64,000 nt of DNA from Sporisorium sorghi (GCA_023212695.1 JALCCG010000041.1:47116-111115), one strand, 5' to 3'. Shown: positions 44,461 to 53,747, counted from the first letter of the stretch. Numbers and translations are program-made. Notes: a model not told the origin generated them from the sequence alone.

Positions 44461-45146
44461 GCATGGGCCTCTTCTGTCGCGATATATCCTTGTCCCACCT
44501 TGGTTTCAATGTAAGGGTCAAGGCCAAGAGGCTCCAGCTTCTTACGCAGTCGATTCACATTCACCGTTAACGTGTTATCACTGACAAAATGCTCATGGTC
44601 CCATAAACTCTTGATCAGCTCCTCCCGGCTGACGATCTGATTCTTCCTCTCCATGAGGATCTTTAGAATATACATTTCATTCTTCGTCAGTTCGACCGTG
44701 CCTTGAGGGCTGCTAATGGTATTCTTGCCGAACTCGACGGTTGCTCCGCGCCAGGCTCTCAGCTCTGTTCGTTCGGTGCTGTAGTTGTAAACCCGGCGCA
44801 GGGTGGCCTGGATTTTGGCAATCAATACATCAAAGTGGAACGGCTTCTGAATGAAATCATCCGCTCCCAGCTGCATGGACATCACCATGTCGGTAGGATG
44901 ATCCCGTGAAGACAGGAAGATAATCGGGACGTTCGAATGGGATCGAATCATCCGGCACCAGTGAAATCCGTCGAATTTGGGCAGCTGGATATCGATAATG
45001 ACAAGATCCGGCTGTACGGCTGTGAATTCCTGGAGTACACTGCTGAAATCCTTGATGCCATATACGTCATAAGACCATTGCGAGAGCCGTTCCTGCACTT
45101 CATGGAACAGGGTCGCGTCGTCTTCGATAAGCATAATTTTGAACAA
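44457..45146 (-). CDS. BceR-type response regulator (OmpR family)
   Basis: A 229-residue regulator: receiver with acidic pair E8-D9-D10, phospho-acceptor D52 in VIIDIQLP and conserved Lys in IQKPF, then an OmpR winged helix (VELTKNEMYILKILMERKNQIVSREELI...TVNVNRLRKKL). The TTG at 45146, five bases after GGTGA, gives MFKIMLIEDD, the usual BceR start; GTG codons at 45158/45155 are alternatives. It should activate the downstream BceAB genes. Confidence 0.92.
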   Translation of the reverse strand: MFKIMLIEDDATLFHEVQERLSQWSYDVYGIKDFSSVLQEFTAVQPDLVIIDIQLPKFDGFHWCRMIRSHSNVPIIFLSSRDHPTDMVMSMQLGADDFIQKPFHFDVLIAKIQATLRRVYNYSTERTELRAWRGATVEFGKNTISSPQGTVELTKNEMYILKILMERKNQIVSREELIKSLWDHEHFVSDNTLTVNVNRLRKKLEPLGLDPYIETKVGQGYIATEEAHA

Positions 45147-45341
45147 AAGATTCACCACGCTTTATAAGGTTGTCCCAAAAAAGCCGGGGTTCCCGGAAAC
45201 TTCCCGTTGCTGTAGATGGGCCTTTTAGTTTTGGACTTTATGTAATCGGCACTTCATTCCCAGTGTATAGCAAAAAGGGAGCAAGTGCCATCCGGTGGAT
45301 GAACATAAGCGCATGCGTAGATGACGAGGCTGAATTACCTA

Positions 45342-45370
45342 TTTACAAACATTTCCTATCTCCCGATAAT
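45342..45370 (+). promoter_or_regulatory. Promoter of the copper-amine-oxidase-N-like gene
   Basis: TTTACA (45342-45347), 17 bases, GATAAT (45365-45370), 32 bases before the ATG. The divergent 250-base region also must hold the bceR promoter, which I could not locate with confidence. Confidence 0.6.
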
Positions 45371-45402
45371 AGATATGAGCCTATGACCTGGGAGGGGACA
45401 AT

Positions 45403-46920
45403 ATGAATATGCATAAGAAGTTTAAATGGTTGACCGTACTCGTTGCAGCTATGCTTGTCATTATGACAGGGTGTCAGTCCGTGGGAGGTTTGGATATCAA
45501 CAAGGCGATGCTTACAAGTCTTGATGTTAAATCCAGTGAATCCAGTGCAAGCATTCGATTCGAGGCGGTGCCTGCCGACCGGGCCCTGTCGTCTGAAGAT
45601 AAAGAAGCGATTGAACTTATTAATTCGTTATCATTGAATGTGGATCGTGCCATCGTCCAGGATGCCAACACCGTGTCCATTCAGGGCAGTGTGCATTATT
45701 TGGACAAGAAGATTCCGCTTCACTTGTCCATGGATCCCAAAGGAATGGCGATTCAACTGGAAGGCGCCAAGCAGCCGTTCTATCTCTCAATGGATACAAC
45801 GGTTCCCGGAATGCCTGACACCAGCCAATACGAGCAGGCGATTCAAGACGTAGTGAAGAAGGCGGCCGGGCTTGTACTGAAGCATTTTCCGAATCCGACA
45901 AAAATTGCTGTGAAATCTGCCCAGGAGAAGGTGAATGGGGAGAGCTTGAACCTGACGCATCTCCATATGGAGCTGACCGGGGAAGAGATATTGACGATGT
46001 TCAAGCCTTTTGCAGAGAGTCTCATGAAAGACGAAGCAGGCTTGAAGCAGTTGATTGGTGATGCTTATGATGCCATTTATCCGATGATGGTTAGCATCGG
46101 TGAGGCTTACGGGGAAGATGTGGAGCTCTTGCCGCAGGAATCCAAGGAAGAGGTTGTGGCTTCGCTCTACGAAATCGTTCATGGCAGCTTGGCCGAATTG
46201 ACGGAGAATTACGATGAACAGAAGGAACAGCTGTTGGAGGAGTTCCCAGGAGGCGATACCGTCTTCGGTAAGGATACGGTTCTCAAGCTGGACTATTACT
46301 TTGACGAGCAGCTTAACACACGCAAGAACGCTGTGGAACTGACTGTCGCACTTCCGGCTTCCGAAGACATGCCATTGAAATCCTTCAAGGTGTACTCCGA
46401 GGGCGAGGTATGGAATATCGGCAGTGCGGTGAAAGCCAATAAAGTGGATACATCCAAGGGCGCTCTGGATGTCCTGAGCGAATCGGTGACACCAGGCCAG
46501 GTGCTGCGCAATTTCGAGAAGAATTCAACGATTTATAACGTGCTGAAGGATGATTTGCAGATCACGCACAAATCGCTGTATCTTAATACCTCGAACGAGG
46601 ATGTTGGATACGGTGCGATCAAGAAGAACAATCAGACCTTTGTTCCACTTCGTTACCTGACCGATCGTCTTGATGCCGAAGTGAAGTGGGCGAAGGGCTC
46701 CAAGAACATTACGGTCATCAATGATCTGACAGGCGAGGAAATCAAGCTGACGGTAGGTTCCCAGAAAGCGACTGTAGGCGGTAAAAGCGTGACCCTGCAG
46801 GCGGCTCCGTTTGTCCATAGCGACGGATCTACCTACGTTCCGCTTCGGTTTATGGCGGAAGCCCTCGGGGCAACGCTTCATCTGGAGGGCGATGGCTGGA
46901 TTATCATTGAGCGTGATTAA
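45403..46920 (+). CDS. Lipoprotein with C-terminal copper-amine-oxidase-N-like domain
   Basis: A 505-residue lipoprotein (lipobox IMTGC, Cys24). Residues about 30-370 are an acidic helical region of unknown function. The last 120 residues carry two copies of the stalk-type domain common in Paenibacillus surface proteins: TFVPLRYLTDRLDAEVKW and TYVPLRFMAEALGATLHL. Despite the Pfam name there is no amine-oxidase chemistry; the domain is thought to bind cell wall or other partners. GGGAGGGG precedes the ATG. Ends at a strong terminator. Confidence 0.82.
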   Translation: MNMHKKFKWLTVLVAAMLVIMTGCQSVGGLDINKAMLTSLDVKSSESSASIRFEAVPADRALSSEDKEAIELINSLSLNVDRAIVQDANTVSIQGSVHYLDKKIPLHLSMDPKGMAIQLEGAKQPFYLSMDTTVPGMPDTSQYEQAIQDVVKKAAGLVLKHFPNPTKIAVKSAQEKVNGESLNLTHLHMELTGEEILTMFKPFAESLMKDEAGLKQLIGDAYDAIYPMMVSIGEAYGEDVELLPQESKEEVVASLYEIVHGSLAELTENYDEQKEQLLEEFPGGDTVFGKDTVLKLDYYFDEQLNTRKNAVELTVALPASEDMPLKSFKVYSEGEVWNIGSAVKANKVDTSKGALDVLSESVTPGQVLRNFEKNSTIYNVLKDDLQITHKSLYLNTSNEDVGYGAIKKNNQTFVPLRYLTDRLDAEVKWAKGSKNITVINDLTGEEIKLTVGSQKATVGGKSVTLQAAPFVHSDGSTYVPLRFMAEALGATLHLEGDGWIIIERD

Positions 46921-46994
46921 GCGATAACCCATTTCTATAACAGACGGACCTGTCGGTCGGCGAGTTAGAGATGGATACACAGGGAAGTATTGCG

Positions 46995-47041
46995 GGGGCT
47001 GTTTCCCGTCATCTTGGGATGGCGGGAAACAGCCCTTTTTG
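46995..47041 (+). terminator. Intrinsic terminator
   Basis: GGGCTGTTTCCCGTCATC paired with GATGGCGGGAAACAGCCC, then T residues. Confidence 0.93.
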
Positions 47042-47260
47042 TCATGGTTGCTGATGTGTTATCAGCGGTTCTTACAGCATAATCGCAGGGCAAGGAAAAG
47101 GTATGGATACATCCTATCCTTCCTTCGCCCCATCAACTGTATCGGTACAGTTGGCGTTATTTCTAATCGTAAGGGTGCTCCTCCCGCCGTATGCTAACTT
47201 TAGCAGATGCAACACTCCAGGATTGCAATGCATACGAGAAAATAAAGGAGATCATGATTA

Positions 47261-48214
47261 ATGAATACACCGCATACAGGCCGGGCCTATGCCGCAGCGT
47301 TAGGATATACCGTCATTATAGGTTTTTCGTTCATGTTTGTGAAAATGGCACTGATCGTATCCAACCCGCTGGACACGTTAGCGCACCGGTTCACCCTCTC
47401 TTTCATTGCCGCCGCACTGGCATTGCTCATCGCCCGCAGAAGAGTTCCGCTCCATCTGAAGCGACTGCTGGTTATTGTGCCCTTGGCGATATTCTATCCG
47501 TTTCTGTTCTTTACACTGCAAACCTTCGGTTTGGTCTACACCAGCTCAGCTGAAGCGGGAATTATCCATGCTACCGTTCCGATCTTTACGATGCTGCTGG
47601 CATCATTATTTTTGAAGGAACGCTCAGGATGGGCACAGAAGCTGTTTACCGTATTGTCGGTAACAGGGATTATTTCGATTTTCGTGCTGAAGGGCGTTTC
47701 CTTTGAAGCCTCCAGCATGCTCGGTATCGTGCTTATTCTGTTGTCGGCACTGTCTAATGCCATTTATAGCGTAATGGCCCGCAAGTTAACCCAGAAGCAG
47801 CCGGTGCTGGATATTACGTTCATCATGACGCTAATTGGATTCGTGCTGTTTAACCTGATGTCGGTTGTTCAGCATGCGGCCCAAGGAACGCTCATGCAGT
47901 ATTTTGACCCGTTTGCTCATCCTTCCTTTGTATGGGCGGTCCTGTATCTTGGTGTCCTGTCTTCCCTGGGTACGTCGCTTCTGTCGAATTATGCCTTATC
48001 CCAGCTGGAAGCGTCGCGGATGAGCATCTTCAACAATTTGGCAACTGTAATCACCATCTTTGGAGGTGTCTTCTTCTTGAACGAACAGTTGGCCTATTAT
48101 CATTTCATTGGCGCAGGACTCGTTATTATCGGGGTGATTGGTGCCAGTTTCGCTGGAAGATCCAAGCGGGCTGCACCAACGGGATTGACCCCGGGTGAGT
48201 CCAAATCCACTTAA
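47261..48214 (+). CDS. EamA/DMT-family transporter
   Basis: A 317-residue, ten-helix drug/metabolite transporter made of two EamA repeats (about 10-145 and 160-300), with the usual ends TSSAEAGIIHATVPIFTMLLAS and YALSQLEASRMSIFNNLATVITIFGGVFFLNEQL. Probable exporter of an amino acid or other metabolite. AAAGGAGA stands eleven bases before the ATG; an out-of-frame ATG (47253) is nearer the site. Single gene. Confidence 0.85.
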   Translation: MNTPHTGRAYAAALGYTVIIGFSFMFVKMALIVSNPLDTLAHRFTLSFIAAALALLIARRRVPLHLKRLLVIVPLAIFYPFLFFTLQTFGLVYTSSAEAGIIHATVPIFTMLLASLFLKERSGWAQKLFTVLSVTGIISIFVLKGVSFEASSMLGIVLILLSALSNAIYSVMARKLTQKQPVLDITFIMTLIGFVLFNLMSVVQHAAQGTLMQYFDPFAHPSFVWAVLYLGVLSSLGTSLLSNYALSQLEASRMSIFNNLATVITIFGGVFFLNEQLAYYHFIGAGLVIIGVIGASFAGRSKRAAPTGLTPGESKST

Positions 48215-48263
48215 CTTAACACCAGTGTGTAGAATAAGTGTAGAGAAATTGTCGAGATCCGCC

Positions 48264-48354
48264 TTGTATGATTACATGCTGAACCATCTGTTTCCCATTA
48301 GCAGGTAGTCATAGCATTCATTTTTAGAACAGATGAAATCATACAAAGAGGTGG
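48264..48354 (+). promoter_or_regulatory. Long 5'-leader hairpin ending at the surface-protein ribosome site
   Basis: TTGTATGATT (48264-48273) pairs with AATCATACAA (48337-48346), and inside it CATCTGTT (48285-48292) pairs with AACAGATG (48328-48335). The stem ends exactly where the ribosome site AGAGGTGG (48347-48354) begins. It may control translation or stability of the surface-protein mRNA. Confidence 0.55.
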
Positions 48355-48363
48355 ATCTATACG

Positions 48364-51300
48364 ATGTGGAAGAAAGGAAGCATTCTGGTACTGGCACTCC
48401 TGCTGCTGTTTCAGGGGATGTTCGGTACGGGTGCAGGTTTTTATGATTCGGGTCGTGCATGGGCTGCACCAGCTGATCCGGTTGTGTCGGTGGATCCCTT
48501 GGATCCGGGCAACGGGAATGGACCTGCGGATTCGGTAACGGATGCGGTATATCAAGATCCGGGCCAGACGCAAGGGGCGAACGCAGGCGCAGGACAGAGC
48601 ATTCTGACGAAGGTTACGATTAAGGACAAGAACGGTACGGTCATTGATTCGGTATACAATCCGGATCTGGGAGAGCGTATTGAGCTTGGCTCGGACGTGA
48701 GCTTGTCGTATGAATGGGAGCTGCCGAATGGGCATGATTACGTCGACGGCTCGACCTTTGAATTCGACATTCCGGGCGCCTTCAAAATTTATAACAGCTT
48801 TAACGGGAGTCTCCTTGCCGATGGCGGCGATGTGGGGACATTCTCTGTATCGACGAGCGGCCAGGTGGTGATGACCTTTAATGATCAGGTTAACAACTCC
48901 GAGGTACGGGGGACGCTGGAATTCCTCACCGAGATTAGCAAGGAGACCGTTAAGGGCAGCACGGAAGTACGAATCCCATTCCCGATCCGGGACGGAGAGC
49001 AAGTGGCTATCCTGTATATCAAACCGGCAAAAGGCTCCCATCTGGACAAGAAGGGACAAGCCAATCAAGCGTCGAGCATCCTTTGGAGGATCGATGCGAA
49101 CACCATCCTGCATCCGATTGACTTAGCGGTCATACAGGATCAGATTCCAGCAGGGTTAACCCTGGATGAGAGCTCTGTGAAGGTATACAAGCTGGACGTC
49201 AATATTGATGGAAGCACGGTACGCGGAGCGGAGGTGACGGCAGGGTTCAGCCTGAATACAGGTCCTTCTGCATTCACGATTGCTTTTGACCAGAAGATCA
49301 CATCGGCTTATCGCGTGGAATATACGACGGCAGTAGGCAAGGGCGATGAGACGAGTTTCACGAATAACGCTGCATTATCGGGGAGCGGAATGCCGGACCA
49401 AACGGTGAACGCCACGGTGACAATCGATCGCGGAGAGCTGTTGACAAAGAAGGTTGCCAGCTATGACAAGGGCACCCGGACGATCGGCTGGAGTATCGAA
49501 TACAATTTCCGTGAAAAAGAAATTTCCCGGCAGGATGCCGTTCTGGCAGACCGCTTCAACGGGACTCAGGAGCAGGAATCCGGCTCATTTAAGGTAAGAC
49601 ATGCCGGAACCGGAGGCGCGGAGCTGGTTGAGGGAACCGATTATATCCTGACACCTGTACAGAATGATAACGGGAAGAACGGATTTGATCTGGCCTTCCA
49701 AAGTGATATCGATTCCGGCTATATCATCACCTATAGGACCAAAACCGACGATCGCATCTATACGGATGAGACTGTGGCAAATACGGTTAAGGCCAATGGC
49801 GTAACGAAGACCGCTAGTCAGAAGCATGAGGCTGTTATCCTCAAGAAGTACAACAGAGCGGTGGATTACAACGCCAAAACGACAACATGGGAAATCAGCC
49901 TCAACGAAGACCAGTTCGATATGGACTCGGTGGTCCTGACCGATACGTTCCCGAATGGCGGGTTAGAGCTGGTTGCCGGTACGCTGAAGGTGCTCCACGC
50001 AGATGGAAGTGCGGTTGATCCCTCCTGGTATACGGCGAAGGAAGACGAGCCTAAGAAAGGCTTCACGGTTACCTTCCATCAGACGTTCAACGAGACTTTG
50101 AAGGTGACGTACACCACGACTTTCAACAACGATTGGAAAATCGATAAGACCAAGTCCGAGTTCCGTAACCGGGCTCATCTGGCTTGGCTTGAAGGTACCC
50201 AGAACAAGACGATAACAAAGGACGCTGTGCTGAGCCCCGATAATTTAACGAAGACGAACGGGGACAAGAGCGGTGCATACAATCCGCGAACCAAGGAGAT
50301 CTCCTGGACCATCCGGGCAAATTATAATAAAAAAGAAGTGGCACAAGCCGTCTTCACCGATAAGCTGCTGCAGAATCAGAAGTTTGTTCCAGGGTCGCTT
50401 CTCGTATATGAAATGAAACTGACGGGCGCTGCTAACGGGACAACTCGGGGAGATCTCGTAGACCCGATCCTGTATGATGCGGTGCTTCCGGATGAAGCTA
50501 ATGGCAACGAGCTGCGGGTAGCGTTCAAGAACGCTATCAACAGCCCTTATCAGATTGTGTTCAAAACCACGTTAGACGGAGAGGTCATCGCAAGCGAAGT
50601 GTCGAATACAGGCATTTTTCTTGATGGCACAAGCAAGCTGGCGGAGTGGACGGCCAAGGTGAGCATTCCGCAAGGTGGCGAATATGTATTCAAGAACGGC
50701 GTGCAGAACGGTGAGAAGCTGAAGTGGACCGTCTATGTCAACCGCGGTCAATCTTATGTGGAAGAAGCCACGATTATGGATGAGCCCACAAGCAATCTCA
50801 TCCTGGTGGAAGATTCGTTCCACGTCTACGCAACCACTGTTGCCGCGAATGGTGCGGTTTCCAAGGCAGCCGAGTTAGTGCGTGACCAGGACTACACGCT
50901 GGAATTCATCTATGGAGCGACCGAATACTTCGTGCTTCGCTTCAAGAACCCGATTGATAAGGCTTATATTGTGGAGTATGAAACACTGATTGATGCGGCA
51001 GACAGAGAAAAGGTGGGCAATAGCGTCTCCTTTGAGGGGCTTGGTATTACAACCGGTATCCGTGAGACTACACAGGAGATCGAAGTACGCATGTCTTCAG
51101 GCTCCGGCACCGGCTCCGGGGTCCGCGGCAGTCTGGAGGTCCTGAAAGTCGATAAGGATGATGCTGCTCTTGCCCTGGAAGGAGCCGTCTTCGTTCTTCG
51201 AGACCAAGAGGGCAAGCGACCAGCCGTGACACTGACAACCGATGCGGACGGCAAGGTGTTGTTTACAAAATTGCTGTATGGCCAATATGTTCTGGAAGAG

Positions 51301-52005
51301 ACGACTGCTCCGCAAGGGTATGTGATCGATCAGGCGACGACTACAGTTACGATCGATTCAAGCATTAAACAGACAGGCAACATCAAGCGAATCACCATCA
51401 CGAACAGCAAAAAAAGCGTTCCACCCGGCCCTGATCCAGGCACCCCTGGTCCCGATCCGGGTAACCCCGGCCCCGATCCAGGCACCCCTGGTCCTGATCC
51501 AGGCACCCCTGGTCCCGATCCGGGTAACCCCGGTCCCGATCCAGGCACCCCTGGTCCTGATCCAGGCACCCCTGGCCCTGATCCAGGTAACCCCGGTCCC
51601 GATCCGGGCAGCCCTGGCTCATCACCGGGAGGTCATTCCGATAACGGGACGCCGACCGTCCCCGGGGAGATTGTATCGCCCGGTGATCACGATGGGGTGG
51701 ACAAGCCAGCCCATCCGGTTGACCCGGCAGTTCCGGGTGAAGTTGATCCAGAACCGATTCCTGTAGAGGAACCGGAAGAGGGCGTTTTGGTTAGTAATGA
51801 GATATCCAAGCCGGAAGATAAGCCGGCTCCACCGACGGAGCATGATGCGAATAGCGCCGATCCGGTTGATGAAACCAAACCGGACAGCGGGGCCGCCATG
51901 CTTCCGAAAACAGGGGAGAGCAATCCGCATCCGCTCCAATTCGGAGGGCTTGCACTTATGCTCGCAGGTTTCTTCTTGAGCCGTCTGCGCAATAAGCGTC
52001 AATAA
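48364..52005 (+). CDS. LPXTG-anchored multidomain surface adhesin-like protein
   Basis: A 1213-residue cell-wall protein. A signal peptide (residues 1-35, ending AWAA) is followed by a series of beta-sandwich modules with the repeated pattern ...ILTDTFPNGLELV..TLKV..GFTVTF..TLKVTYTT, typical of adhesin and collagen-binding folds (about 75-900). Residues about 920-1017 are a SpaA/Cna_B isopeptide-type module (LEVLKVDKDD ... YVLEETTAPQGY). Then come a Pro-Gly-Asp repeat, a Pro/acidic wall-spanning stretch, and LPKTG (1180-1184) with hydrophobic helix and RLRNKRQ tail. Expected to be attached to peptidoglycan by the sortase encoded next. AGAGGTGG precedes the ATG. Ligand unknown. Confidence 0.9.
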   Translation: MWKKGSILVLALLLLFQGMFGTGAGFYDSGRAWAAPADPVVSVDPLDPGNGNGPADSVTDAVYQDPGQTQGANAGAGQSILTKVTIKDKNGTVIDSVYNPDLGERIELGSDVSLSYEWELPNGHDYVDGSTFEFDIPGAFKIYNSFNGSLLADGGDVGTFSVSTSGQVVMTFNDQVNNSEVRGTLEFLTEISKETVKGSTEVRIPFPIRDGEQVAILYIKPAKGSHLDKKGQANQASSILWRIDANTILHPIDLAVIQDQIPAGLTLDESSVKVYKLDVNIDGSTVRGAEVTAGFSLNTGPSAFTIAFDQKITSAYRVEYTTAVGKGDETSFTNNAALSGSGMPDQTVNATVTIDRGELLTKKVASYDKGTRTIGWSIEYNFREKEISRQDAVLADRFNGTQEQESGSFKVRHAGTGGAELVEGTDYILTPVQNDNGKNGFDLAFQSDIDSGYIITYRTKTDDRIYTDETVANTVKANGVTKTASQKHEAVILKKYNRAVDYNAKTTTWEISLNEDQFDMDSVVLTDTFPNGGLELVAGTLKVLHADGSAVDPSWYTAKEDEPKKGFTVTFHQTFNETLKVTYTTTFNNDWKIDKTKSEFRNRAHLAWLEGTQNKTITKDAVLSPDNLTKTNGDKSGAYNPRTKEISWTIRANYNKKEVAQAVFTDKLLQNQKFVPGSLLVYEMKLTGAANGTTRGDLVDPILYDAVLPDEANGNELRVAFKNAINSPYQIVFKTTLDGEVIASEVSNTGIFLDGTSKLAEWTAKVSIPQGGEYVFKNGVQNGEKLKWTVYVNRGQSYVEEATIMDEPTSNLILVEDSFHVYATTVAANGAVSKAAELVRDQDYTLEFIYGATEYFVLRFKNPIDKAYIVEYETLIDAADREKVGNSVSFEGLGITTGIRETTQEIEVRMSSGSGTGSGVRGSLEVLKVDKDDAALALEGAVFVLRDQEGKRPAVTLTTDADGKVLFTKLLYGQYVLEETTAPQGYVIDQATTTVTIDSSIKQTGNIKRITITNSKKSVPPGPDPGTPGPDPGNPGPDPGTPGPDPGTPGPDPGNPGPDPGTPGPDPGTPGPDPGNPGPDPGSPGSSPGGHSDNGTPTVPGEIVSPGDHDGVDKPAHPVDPAVPGEVDPEPIPVEEPEEGVLVSNEISKPEDKPAPPTEHDANSADPVDETKPDSGAAMLPKTGESNPHPLQFGGLALMLAGFFLSRLRNKRQ
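51424..51612 (+). repeat. Nine 21-base units encoding PGPDPG(T/N/S)
   Basis: Nine tandem 21-base units; the seventh residue runs T,N,T,T,N,T,T,N,S, a 63-base higher-order period. Units 2 and 5 are identical, as are 4 and 7. The segment forms a rigid linker between the SpaA module and the wall anchor and is prone to copy-number change. Confidence 0.92.
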
Positions 52006-52011
52006 TGGATG

Positions 52012-52053
52012 AAATCCCCTTCTCCTGCTGATGCATGGAGAGGGGGATTTTGA
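52012..52053 (+). terminator. Terminator-like hairpin between surface protein and sortase
   Basis: AAATCCCCTTCTCC/GGAGAGGGGGATTT with only a short T run; probably lets a fraction of transcripts continue into the sortase gene. Confidence 0.65.
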
Positions 52054-52086
52054 ATGTTAATTCATCCATAGGGAAGGACGGATAGA

Positions 52087-52731
52087 ATGAGAAAACTCTC
52101 AATTGCTCTTATCGTGGTTGGGCTTCTCGTGTTCTTATATCCAATCCTTCGCGATTGGAATGGGGACCGCCAGCAGAAGGAATTGCTGAGGGAAGCCGCG
52201 CGATTAGAGGTCGAAGCTGATCAGCGTTCTGCACAAGATTCCGCTGCTTATCAGAACATGGAATTGTCTCGCATCCTGGACGAGGGAGAGATGGCTGCTT
52301 CCGGACAAGAGGAGCCTGCTGATTATGAAGCCGGATCTCCCATCGGCATTATTCGGATTGATAAGCTGGATCTGGAGCTGCCCATTCTTGAAGGGGCAAC
52401 CCAGTCTAACATGAAAAATGCAGCGGCTCGCGTTACGGGTACGGCGAAGCTCGGCCAAACCGGGAATGCAGCCATTGCTGCCCATCGCGCCCATAAGACC
52501 GGGCGGCTATTTAATCGGTTGAATGAGCTCACATACGGTGATGAGATCATTATTATGACAGCAGGACGCGAGTTGGTTTATCGCGTGGATCAGATCTCGA
52601 TTGTGGAACCAACGGATGTGTCCGTATTGGAAGGCAACCCTGATGAACAGAGGCTTACGCTGATTACTTGCGACCCTCTTTACGAGGCGACGCATCGTCT
52701 TATCGTCCAGGCTGAACGGGTATCAGGCTAG
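52087..52731 (+). CDS. Class D sortase
   Basis: A 214-residue transpeptidase with an N-terminal membrane anchor (about 5-21) and an extracellular sortase domain. The catalytic triad is visible: H133 in IAAHRAHKTGRLF, C195 in LTLITCDP and R204 in THRLIVQAER. Start IGIIRIDKLDLELPILEG is typical. It should cleave the LPKTG signal of the adjacent surface protein. GGAAGGA precedes the ATG. Confidence 0.93.
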   Translation: MRKLSIALIVVGLLVFLYPILRDWNGDRQQKELLREAARLEVEADQRSAQDSAAYQNMELSRILDEGEMAASGQEEPADYEAGSPIGIIRIDKLDLELPILEGATQSNMKNAAARVTGTAKLGQTGNAAIAAHRAHKTGRLFNRLNELTYGDEIIIMTAGRELVYRVDQISIVEPTDVSVLEGNPDEQRLTLITCDPLYEATHRLIVQAERVSG

Positions 52732-52791
52732 CAGATTGATTGTCGCAGATCTGCAAGAAGTGCTGCGGTATATGAAGTGAGATGAGACCTT

Positions 52792-52835
52792 AAGGGGCTT
52801 CCGGGAAATCTGTATGATTTTGGGGAAGTCCCTTT
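52792..52835 (+). terminator. Intrinsic terminator after the sortase gene
   Basis: AAGGGGCTTCC/GGAAGTCCCTT with a loop that can extend the stem by G-U pairs, then a T-rich tail. Confidence 0.75.
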
Positions 52836-52981
52836 CCGTTTGTTTTTGGGCGATTGAACCCAGTGCTGCTCTTCTTGAGATTATGCCTCTATATTAGCAG
52901 GAAAATAGGCTTGCGATATTAGGTGACACTTAATAAAATAAGGTGTGAACTAATATTGTGTGTGGAATGGAGGGGGACCCT

Positions 52982-53224
52982 TTGCTCGAATGGATGCTAC
53001 GAAACGTTATGGCAAAGAGAGGGATATGGTCGGGAGCTGCGTTAGCGAGGCTGATGAAAGAGAAGGCCGATTACAGTCTTTCAGCGGCTTCCATTAGTGC
53101 ATTGCTGACGAGCCAGCCCAGGCAGATGAAGGCAGAGACGTTAGATGCCCTGTGCACAACCTTAGAGTGTACTCCAGGGGACTTATGGGTGCATACACCT
53201 CCTTCTAAAACAAAGGGGGCATAA
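52982..53224 (+). CDS. Small Cro/C1-type helix-turn-helix protein
   Basis: An 80-residue XRE-like DNA-binding domain: MLRNVMAKRGIWSGAALARLMKEKADYSLSAASISALLTSQPRQMKAETLDALCTTLECTPGDLW, of the HTH_26 type. I start at TTG 52982, preceded by GGAGGGGGA; ATG 52967 is the alternative. It lies four bases before the peptide deformylase gene, so they are one unit. Target unknown. Confidence 0.8.
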   Translation: MLEWMLRNVMAKRGIWSGAALARLMKEKADYSLSAASISALLTSQPRQMKAETLDALCTTLECTPGDLWVHTPPSKTKGA

Positions 53225-53228
53225 ATGG

Positions 53229-53747
53229 ATGACAGTAAAAGCTATAGTGCCATTCGGCGATCCCATTCTGCGAAAAGTCGCGCGGCCTGTTGATCCCGTG
53301 AATGCGAGGGCATTAAAGATACTCGATGATATGGCGGAAACGTTGTATGACAGCGCTGGCCGTGCCGGCCTTGCCGCACCACAAATCGGTATTTTGCGAA
53401 GACTTATTGTTATGGACTGCGGTGAAGGGTTGATTGAACTTATTAATCCTGAAATTGTGGAGATGAACGGTGAGCAGGTGGGCCCGGAAGCTTGTCTATC
53501 TTATCCAGGATATTACGGGTATGTGCAAAGAGCCCATCAGGTTAAGGTGAAGACCCTGAATCGGCAGGGAGAGACGATCATCCTGGAGGGTGAGGATTAC
53601 CTGGCGAGGTGCATACAGCATGAGATCGACCATCTTAATGGACTGCTTTTTGTGGACCATGTTCGGGATGGATGGCTGTACCATGAGGAGACTCATCGGC
53701 GCGTCGAGTTGTTCCCTGTTATTGGGTTATCCAATACAGGTACGTAG
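53229..53747 (+). CDS. def: Peptide deformylase
   Basis: A 172-residue metalloenzyme removing the formyl group from nascent proteins. Motif I GLAAPQIG (47-54), motif II EACLSYPG (C89 as metal ligand; canonical EGCLS has Gly where Ala88 is), motif III QHEIDHLNG (H131, E132, H135). The SYPG form of motif II marks a type distinct from the usual housekeeping E. coli form, so this may be an additional copy. AAAGGGGGC precedes the ATG. Confidence 0.93.
   Translation: MTVKAIVPFGDPILRKVARPVDPVNARALKILDDMAETLYDSAGRAGLAAPQIGILRRLIVMDCGEGLIELINPEIVEMNGEQVGPEACLSYPGYYGYVQRAHQVKVKTLNRQGETIILEGEDYLARCIQHEIDHLNGLLFVDHVRDGWLYHEETHRRVELFPVIGLSNTGT

Noticed and set aside
47253..47553. Frame starting at ATG 47253 near the EamA gene
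   Set aside because: It is nearer the ribosome site but gives a non-hydrophobic shadow product; the overlapping frame from 47261 encodes a full transporter.
51330..51625. Minus-strand frames rich in PGSGPG or DRDQGCLDQ over the surface-protein repeat
   Set aside because: They are translations of the 21-base repeat in other frames, not genes.
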